Of a DNA stretch of 64,000 nt, positions 58,990 through 64,000 are shown one piece after another (within the stretch, counting starts at the first letter, position 1; each line of letters starts with the position of its first letter). The notes under the pieces are model-generated. The model had not been told where the DNA came from, did not search any database, and saw only the letters and a list, made by a program, of their open reading frames with translations. The translations under genes were made by a program, and so were the position numbers. Source of the stretch: Fen-1258 sp964441505 (GTDB lineage: Bacteria > Bacteroidota > Ignavibacteria > Ignavibacteriales > Melioribacteraceae); NCBI GenBank assembly GCA_964441505.1, contig CAYTUV010000017.1, positions 1-64,000 on the forward strand, in the 5' to 3' direction.

Positions 58990-60465
58990 CTATAAAAAGA
59001 AAATTTTTGTAAAGATAACAACTACTATAATTCCGATAATATTTAAAATAAACCCTGCTTTAACCATATCCCAAACTTTAAGTCGTTGACTACTGAAAAC
59101 AATCGCGTTAGGAGGAGTTCCTACAGGTAACATGAATGCTAATGAAACTGAAAATGTAGCGGGTATCATGATTGTTAGCGGATCTATACCTATCTCTTTA
59201 GCAAGCGATGCAAGAAGAGGAAGCATCACGGTTGTCTGTGCAGAATTGGAAGTTAATTCGCTTGAAAAGACAACGATTGTACAAATGATACCTACCAATG
59301 CTAACGGAGGAATACTTTTAAGCATTAGAAATTGCTGCCCAATTACTTTTGATAATCCGCTCTGAACAAAACCTTCGGCGAGGGCAAATCCGCCACCGAA
59401 CAGCAGGACAATGTCCCATGGTATTTTGTTAAGATCCTTCTGGTCCAAAATGAATTTGTGTTTATTTCCGGATGAAGCACATGGAATGAGAAACAGAAGC
59501 AATGCCATTGTAACGGCAACTGTACTGTCTTCTATAAACGCAGAAGAAGAGAACAAATTAGACCAGCCCGGAATCTTGATTGATCCCAAATCCAAATCAC
59601 TTCTGAATATCCACAAGAAAGAAGTTAATGCAAAGACAACCATAACAGCTTTTTCTTCGTAGGTCATCTTTCCTAATTTATTTTTTTCTTCTTTTATTAT
59701 TTCTCTATTAAGAACTAAGTTTTTATCGGAGCGAAAAACTATTTTAGTAAGAACTATCCATGCAAGGATCATCATAACAACTGCAAGCGGAACACCGAAC
59801 ACCATCCATTCCCCGAATTTCATCATAGGACTGTTGGGAAAATTTATTTTATACATTCTGAGGAAAATTAAATTAGGAGGAGTTCCTATCAATGTTGCAA
59901 TTCCGCCTATTGTACTTGAGTAAGCAATGGCAATCATCAATGCTTTCGAAAAATTGGAACTGCGCTCTTCTCCGAACTCTTTTTCAACTTTATAAATTAT
60001 CGAAAGGCCGATCGGCAGAATCATTAAACAGGTAGCAGTATTAGAAATCCACATTGAAATGAATCCTGCCGCAACCATAAAACCAAATATAATTTTTGAA
60101 GGGCTGCTTCCGAATAAAAGGATAACACTTAACGCTATACGTTTGTGCAAATTCCACTTTTCCATCGCTATAGCAATAACAAATCCGCCGATAAATAGAA
60201 AAATCGTCGTATTCATATACTGTGTGGCAGTATTGGCTGAAGAGAGTATTCCCATAGTAGAAAATAATACGAGAGGAACTAATGAAGTAACCGCCAGCGG
60301 GACCGATTCAAATACCCACCAGGTTGCCATTAACGATGCAACGGCTGCAACTAGTTTGGCGTTATGAAACTCTGCGCCGAAATCAACAAAAAACCATACT
60401 ATTAAAAAGAGTATGATTCCTAAAAAAAAGCCGATGCTCTTGATATGGAATGAATTTAAGCTCAA
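58990..60465 (-). CDS. DASS/SLC13-family anion transporter
   Basis: 491 residues with about 11-12 membrane helices and the paired Ser-Asn-Thr/Ser motifs of the divalent anion:sodium symporters, 'WISNTATCLMILP' and 'LTSNSAQTTVMLPLL', plus 'GTPPNLIFLRM' and 'PVGTPPNAIVFSSQ'. Substrates could be succinate and other dicarboxylates or sulfate. It begins 23 bases after bshB1 ends, so the two are probably one operon. Confidence 0.92.
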   Translation of the reverse strand: MSLNSFHIKSIGFFLGIILFLIVWFFVDFGAEFHNAKLVAAVASLMATWWVFESVPLAVTSLVPLVLFSTMGILSSANTATQYMNTTIFLFIGGFVIAIAMEKWNLHKRIALSVILLFGSSPSKIIFGFMVAAGFISMWISNTATCLMILPIGLSIIYKVEKEFGEERSSNFSKALMIAIAYSSTIGGIATLIGTPPNLIFLRMYKINFPNSPMMKFGEWMVFGVPLAVVMMILAWIVLTKIVFRSDKNLVLNREIIKEEKNKLGKMTYEEKAVMVVFALTSFLWIFRSDLDLGSIKIPGWSNLFSSSAFIEDSTVAVTMALLLFLIPCASSGNKHKFILDQKDLNKIPWDIVLLFGGGFALAEGFVQSGLSKVIGQQFLMLKSIPPLALVGIICTIVVFSSELTSNSAQTTVMLPLLASLAKEIGIDPLTIMIPATFSVSLAFMLPVGTPPNAIVFSSQRLKVWDMVKAGFILNIIGIIVVVIFTKIFFL

Positions 60466-60488
60466 TAAACCTACTATATATTAATCGA

Positions 60489-61208
60489 TCAATCCTTTAT
60501 TGCACCAATTATGTCATATTCCAGTTCCTCCTCGCAGAAGAAAGCTTCGCCATAATCTTTTGCGATCTTGAAGCCAAAATATTTTGCGCGGGCTTCAATA
60601 AATTTCAGAAAATTCGGCGAACTGATAAATGTTTCCGGCTCAAGACTATCCGGATTATGAAATTGAGTATCATAAGCAAATATGGCTTTCATTTTTGTTT
60701 CAAAGTAACCGCTGATATCGATTATAAAGGTTGGTTTAAATTCATAAGTCTGCATGTAGTAAAAAAGCTTATTTGGACGATAGGGAGATTGAATGCGACC
60801 ATTATCTTCGGTGGCGATCTTAGATAAGCCTGAAAAGAACATGGCTTCCTTCACCAGTTGTGAAGCACCGATATGATCGGGATGACGATCATTGAAATAA
60901 GGTGCAAAAATAATTTTAGGTTGATGCTTGCGAATCTTGGAAATAATTCTATTCAGGAATTCCTCATTAAATTTGAGGGCGCCATCCTTAAAACCAAGAT
61001 TTTCCCGATGTAAAATTTTTAAAACTTCCCCGGCCTTTAGCGCTTCATGTTTTCTTATATCTGCAGAACCACGGGTTCCAAGTTCACCTCTGGTTAAATC
61101 AACAACACCGATTTTAAAACCGCTATCAGTTAGTTTTGCAATTGTCCCCCCCATGGACAGTTCTGCATCATCAGGGTGAGCAGCAAATACCAAGACATCT
61201 AAAATCAT
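60489..61208 (-). CDS. bshB1: Bacillithiol biosynthesis deacetylase BshB1
   Basis: 239 residues, LmbE/PIG-L-fold zinc enzyme that deacetylates N-acetylglucosaminyl malate. Zinc motif 'AAHPDDAELSMGG' (9-21), 'VVDLTRGELGTRGSADIRKHEA' typical of BshB1, and the third ligand in 'NDRHPDHIGASQLVKEAMFFSG'. It indicates that the organism makes bacillithiol as its low-molecular-weight thiol; bshA and bshC are not here. Confidence 0.94.
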   Translation of the reverse strand: MILDVLVFAAHPDDAELSMGGTIAKLTDSGFKIGVVDLTRGELGTRGSADIRKHEALKAGEVLKILHRENLGFKDGALKFNEEFLNRIISKIRKHQPKIIFAPYFNDRHPDHIGASQLVKEAMFFSGLSKIATEDNGRIQSPYRPNKLFYYMQTYEFKPTFIIDISGYFETKMKAIFAYDTQFHNPDSLEPETFISSPNFLKFIEARAKYFGFKIAKDYGEAFFCEEELEYDIIGAIKD

Positions 61209-61360
61209 AATTACCTTTCTGAAGTGTGTTGTTTATCTCTCTTTCAATATGAAGAAATATCCTAAGAAAGTAAATATGGTTGTGTGTTTTTTGCATCTAT
61301 TTTTATAAATTCAATTGCAGTATTAACGGTTCTTTCGTTAACATATCTTTTAAGATTAGA

Positions 61361-62515
61361 ATGAAAAAATTGTTTTCACCTGGTTTAATTTTTTCTTACC
61401 CTATTCTTTTTGTTTTACTTTTATTCCTAAACTGCGAAGTTGTAAAAGTTAATAGTAGCCCCACAACCGGAGAAAACGGTGACTTTTCATTTTTTTCGGG
61501 TAAAGTTTTTGACAACAGTACATTAGCAGGTATTCCACAGGTTCAAATTTCATTAGGTGGTGTTGTAGCGGTAAGTGATGAAGGCGGCAATTTCGATCTG
61601 TCATCCACTTTGTCTGAAGGAAGTTACAATCTAACGGCCGCTAAGGATGGATACTATTCTGTCAACCGGTCAATTATAATTACATCTGCAAAACAAAATC
61701 AATCGTTCATTGTTTCGCTAAGCATGTTTCCCAAAAATCCAGATGTCAGCATCAATGCCATCACCGGAGGCACAATTGGAATAAACGGAGAACAAATTTT
61801 ACAGATACCGGCTAATGCACTGTCTCAAACAACCAGTATTTCTGTAACACATATTCTCGGTGGAAGCATTCCTGTTAAAGCATCAGATAAGTTTATCATG
61901 GAGGCTGTTGCTCTCGAACCGAACGGTTTAAACTTTCTATTGCCGGCAACTTTGCAGGTACCGATGAATATTTCTCTGCAAGAATTTTCAAATCCCACGA
62001 TACGTGCTGCATCTGTTAATCAGTCAACCAATATTTGGGAAGAATTAAGCGGCTTAATAATAAATTCTTCATCCGGAAAATTGTCCTTGCCAATAAATCA
62101 TTTTAGTTACATAGTATTTTATATTTCTATGCAGAATATCCGTTTGACTTTTCAATCATACAAAGATTCCGTAACTGCGACTACAGCCATTGCCAATTGT
62201 GACATGGATAAAGTCACACAAAAAGTGACTATCTCCCCAAGAATAAATTTTAGCACTATCTCAAGCGCCATAATCGAAACAAATTTGGGAATAAATCTAA
62301 CTTCATCGGTTACTCGAATTGGAAGTATGACCCATAAGAAGTATGAAAAAATCCATCAACTACAATATCAACTTTCCGGAATAAGGTATGTAATCGAAAA
62401 ATTCAGTGCTGGTTCCTGGAGCCAAATCGCTTCAGTGGATAGTCCGATTTCAATTGTTTTCTCATTAAAGGAAATCGGTATTTGCCATGATCAGGGAAGA
62501 ATCGGTTCACTATAG
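61361..62515 (+). CDS. Lipoprotein with carboxypeptidase-regulatory-like domain
   Basis: 384 residues: lipobox 'LLLFLNCEVV' (Cys25), a beta domain (about 45-120, 'SGKVFDNSTLAGIPQVQISLGG...EGSYNLTAAKDGYYSV'), then a ZU5-like or Ig-like section ('ILQIPANALSQTTSISVTHI', 'LQVPMNISLQEFSN') and a C-terminal section without known fold. ATG 61361 is preferred to 61280, which would bury the signal. Probably exposed on the outer membrane. Confidence 0.75.
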   Translation: MKKLFSPGLIFSYPILFVLLLFLNCEVVKVNSSPTTGENGDFSFFSGKVFDNSTLAGIPQVQISLGGVVAVSDEGGNFDLSSTLSEGSYNLTAAKDGYYSVNRSIIITSAKQNQSFIVSLSMFPKNPDVSINAITGGTIGINGEQILQIPANALSQTTSISVTHILGGSIPVKASDKFIMEAVALEPNGLNFLLPATLQVPMNISLQEFSNPTIRAASVNQSTNIWEELSGLIINSSSGKLSLPINHFSYIVFYISMQNIRLTFQSYKDSVTATTAIANCDMDKVTQKVTISPRINFSTISSAIIETNLGINLTSSVTRIGSMTHKKYEKIHQLQYQLSGIRYVIEKFSAGSWSQIASVDSPISIVFSLKEIGICHDQGRIGSL

Positions 62516-62657
62516 GGTAAGTCTCAAAGTAGTTCTACGTTCTGTGAATAGAACCATGTAAAATGTAAGTGTGCAGTAAACATATTAATCAGCAGGAACA
62601 ATGAAACATATCGCAAGTAACTTCTTTTTCTGATGACGATTAATATTCTTCAACCGA

Positions 62658-63095
62658 CTAACCTCGTTCCCCTTTAATATAATGTTCAAGCTGACTTATT
62701 AGAAACTCTTTTTCATCTATGACAGCTTTAACCACGTCTCCAATTGAAATGATACCCTCGAGTTTTTCTTTTTCTATTACCGGAAGATGTCTAACACGTT
62801 TATCAATCATAAGAGCCATACACTCTTCGGTGCTGTAGGAAGGTTCGACGTAAAAAATAGTAGAAGACATTATTTCCTGCACCAATGTATCTTTCGATAA
62901 TTTTCCAAGTAGAACTACTTTTCTGGCATAATCACGTTCGGTAAGAATTCCGGCAACTTTATTATCCTTCATAACAAGTAAAGCCCCCGTGTTTTTTTCT
63001 GCCATTAGTTGAAGAGCGGCAAAGACGGTTGTATCGGGTGAAACTGACCAGACCTGATTTCCTTTGTTGAGAAGAATTTCTCTAACTGTTTTCAT
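62658..63095 (-). CDS. CBS-pair protein
   Basis: 145 residues made almost wholly of two CBS domains (about 8-60 and 72-127): 'TVFAALQLMAEKNTGALLVMKDNKVAGILTERDYARKVVL' and 'EECMALMIDKRVRHLPVIEKEKLEGIISIGDVVKAVI'. Stand-alone CBS pairs bind adenine nucleotides and act as sensors. It has no operon partner; the 142 bases on its 3' side hold nothing recognisable. Confidence 0.92.
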   Translation of the reverse strand: MKTVREILLNKGNQVWSVSPDTTVFAALQLMAEKNTGALLVMKDNKVAGILTERDYARKVVLLGKLSKDTLVQEIMSSTIFYVEPSYSTEECMALMIDKRVRHLPVIEKEKLEGIISIGDVVKAVIDEKEFLISQLEHYIKGERG

Positions 63096-63474
63096 GGTAG
63101 ATACCTTTTGATTTATAGATCAACAAACTTTTTAGGGATCCTTTCAAATCTCCTTCGGTGTAAATTGTTTCTTATTAAAACTTCCCCGCACATTTCTTTT
63201 GTGAATATTCAAATAAATGTTATTATAATCAAATATTAATGGGGAGTTATTGCTTTTCTATGGGTTTGTGAAATTCTGTGGGTAGGTATTAAGAATAGAA
63301 CGGAGGTACAGCTCCACTTTCCTGCATATAGGACTAAATACATGGCTATTATAAGATTCGATACGGAATTTAGAATTCACACATTAAAGAATATTTACTA
63401 CCTCCAATTAATGTCTATAGAACCTTCTAAAAATTAAGTATTTTCGCCAATACAAAATCAGCTGATACACATCA
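63096..63474. other. Intergenic region without recognisable gene
   Basis: 379 bases between the CBS gene and gatB. It is AT-rich, contains no open reading frame of useful length and no tRNA or known RNA motif by eye. A short GGAG-GTACAG-CTCC stem at about 63302-63316 is the only structure noticed. It should contain the promoters of both divergent genes, but none matches the consensus well. Confidence 0.5.
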
Positions 63475-64000
63475 ATGGATTCAAAATACGAGGCAGTGAT
63501 TGGTTTGGAGGTTCATGCACAACTCCTGACCGATACAAAAATATTTTGCGGATGTTCAACCCGGTTTGACTCCCCTCCGAATACAAATATTTGTCCGGTT
63601 TGTCTTGGCCATCCCGGGGTTCTCCCTGTCATGAATAAAAAGGTTGTTGAGTTTACTGTTTTGATGGGACTTGCGACAGAATGCAAAATAAACGAGCGGT
63701 CTATCTTCGCACGGAAAAATTATTTTTATCCCGATCTTCCGAAAGGTTATCAAATCTCTCAACTCGAAGAACCAATTTGTGAACATGGAAAGATTGCAAT
63801 AGAATTGAAAGATGGCTCTAAGAGAGAAATCGGGATAACCAGAATTCATATGGAAGAAGATGCAGGCAAATCGATTCACGATCAGGGATATGATACACTA
63901 ATAGATGTTAACAGGTGCGGTACCCCACTAATAGAAATTGTGAGTGAACCAGATATTCATACTGCTGAAGAAGCTTATCTCTATCTTACAAAATTAAAAC
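63475..64000 (+). CDS. gatB: Glutamyl/aspartyl-tRNA amidotransferase subunit B (5' part)
   Basis: The first 175 codons of GatB, running off the window. Visible are 'AVIGLEVHAQLLTDTKIFCGCSTRF', the zinc-binding Cys pairs ('CGCS...CPVCLGHPGVLP'), 'KNYFYPDLPKGYQISQ' and 'RIHMEEDAGKSIHD...DVNRCGTPLIEIVSEPD'. GatB phosphorylates the misacylated tRNA before amidation by GatA. gatC is encoded at 28342-28635 on the other strand. The start at ATG 63475 gives the family-standard N-terminus. Confidence 0.96.
   Translation, partial: MDSKYEAVIGLEVHAQLLTDTKIFCGCSTRFDSPPNTNICPVCLGHPGVLPVMNKKVVEFTVLMGLATECKINERSIFARKNYFYPDLPKGYQISQLEEPICEHGKIAIELKDGSKREIGITRIHMEEDAGKSIHDQGYDTLIDVNRCGTPLIEIVSEPDIHTAEEAYLYLTKLK

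Noticed and set aside
63270..63340. Possible small RNA or tRNA-like fold before gatB
   Set aside because: No T-loop, anticodon arm or known RNA motif could be built; only a 4-bp stem is visible.
63556..63879. 107-codon open frame on the minus strand near the window end
   Set aside because: It is antisense to gatB, whose protein sequence is strongly conserved here.

Overview
The window looks like a chromosomal segment of a Gram-negative, AT-rich bacterium of the Bacteroidota/Chlorobiota superphylum, most likely an Ignavibacteria-type organism (inference). The grounds are: a full Kdo/LPS-transport gene set (kdsA, kdsB, kdsC-like, kdsD, lptA-like, lptB, lptC); a complete bat (aerotolerance-type) operon; a bacillithiol deacetylase; many short lipoproteins; and several promoters that fit the Bacteroidota pattern TTG-N19/20-TAnnTTTG. 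No tRNA gene or CRISPR array was recognised.

Layout. 1-54 is the 5' end of a 16S rRNA gene on the minus strand, with its leader and promoter, divergent from a small operon (DUF3098-like membrane protein, EutN/CcmL microcompartment vertex protein, dprA). 2159-9948 (minus) holds rarA, a ftsB-like gene, ddl, a class II aldolase, a Gfo/Idh/MocA protein without its catalytic residues, metF and a penicillin-acylase-type enzyme. 10064-19175 (plus) holds rmuC, a decayed REP-associated transposase flanked by inverted REP elements, a methyltransferase, two tandem LiaF-like proteins with a LytS/LytTR two-component pair, a toxin-antitoxin pair and an acylating aldehyde dehydrogenase. 19178-39859 (minus) is a nearly unbroken run: LPS transport and Kdo genes, ruvB, an acyltransferase, a B12-binding protein, kdsB, gatC, a VWA lipoprotein, an M48 protease, then the bat operon from batE back to moxR. 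A GxxExxY gene bounded by inverted repeats is inserted between batA and batB. 40162-48432 holds rlmI, an SPFH protein, a flavoprotein, a short recQ, an Ig-like lipoprotein and a J-domain protein. 48641-56150 is accessory: lipoproteins, an exported amidohydrolase, three small orphan genes each behind a shared palindrome-plus-promoter-like cassette, a nuclease lipoprotein and a HigBA-type pair. A remnant of the ettA 5' end sits on the far side of this stretch from the real ettA at 56151. 57885-64000 holds a cyclophilin, a fragment of a four-helix-bundle gene, DUF302, a DASS transporter, bshB1, a lipoprotein, a CBS protein and the start of gatB.

How it works together. The centre is envelope biogenesis and quality control: Kdo synthesis and LPS export, Bat/MoxR, M48 and LiaF-LytTR. 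Three genes typical of sugar-degrading microcompartments (vertex protein, class II aldolase, aldehyde dehydrogenase with a candidate C-terminal targeting helix) are scattered over the first 19 kb. Intergenic space carries several families of palindromic or dispersed repeats, two of which run into stop codons of neighbouring genes.
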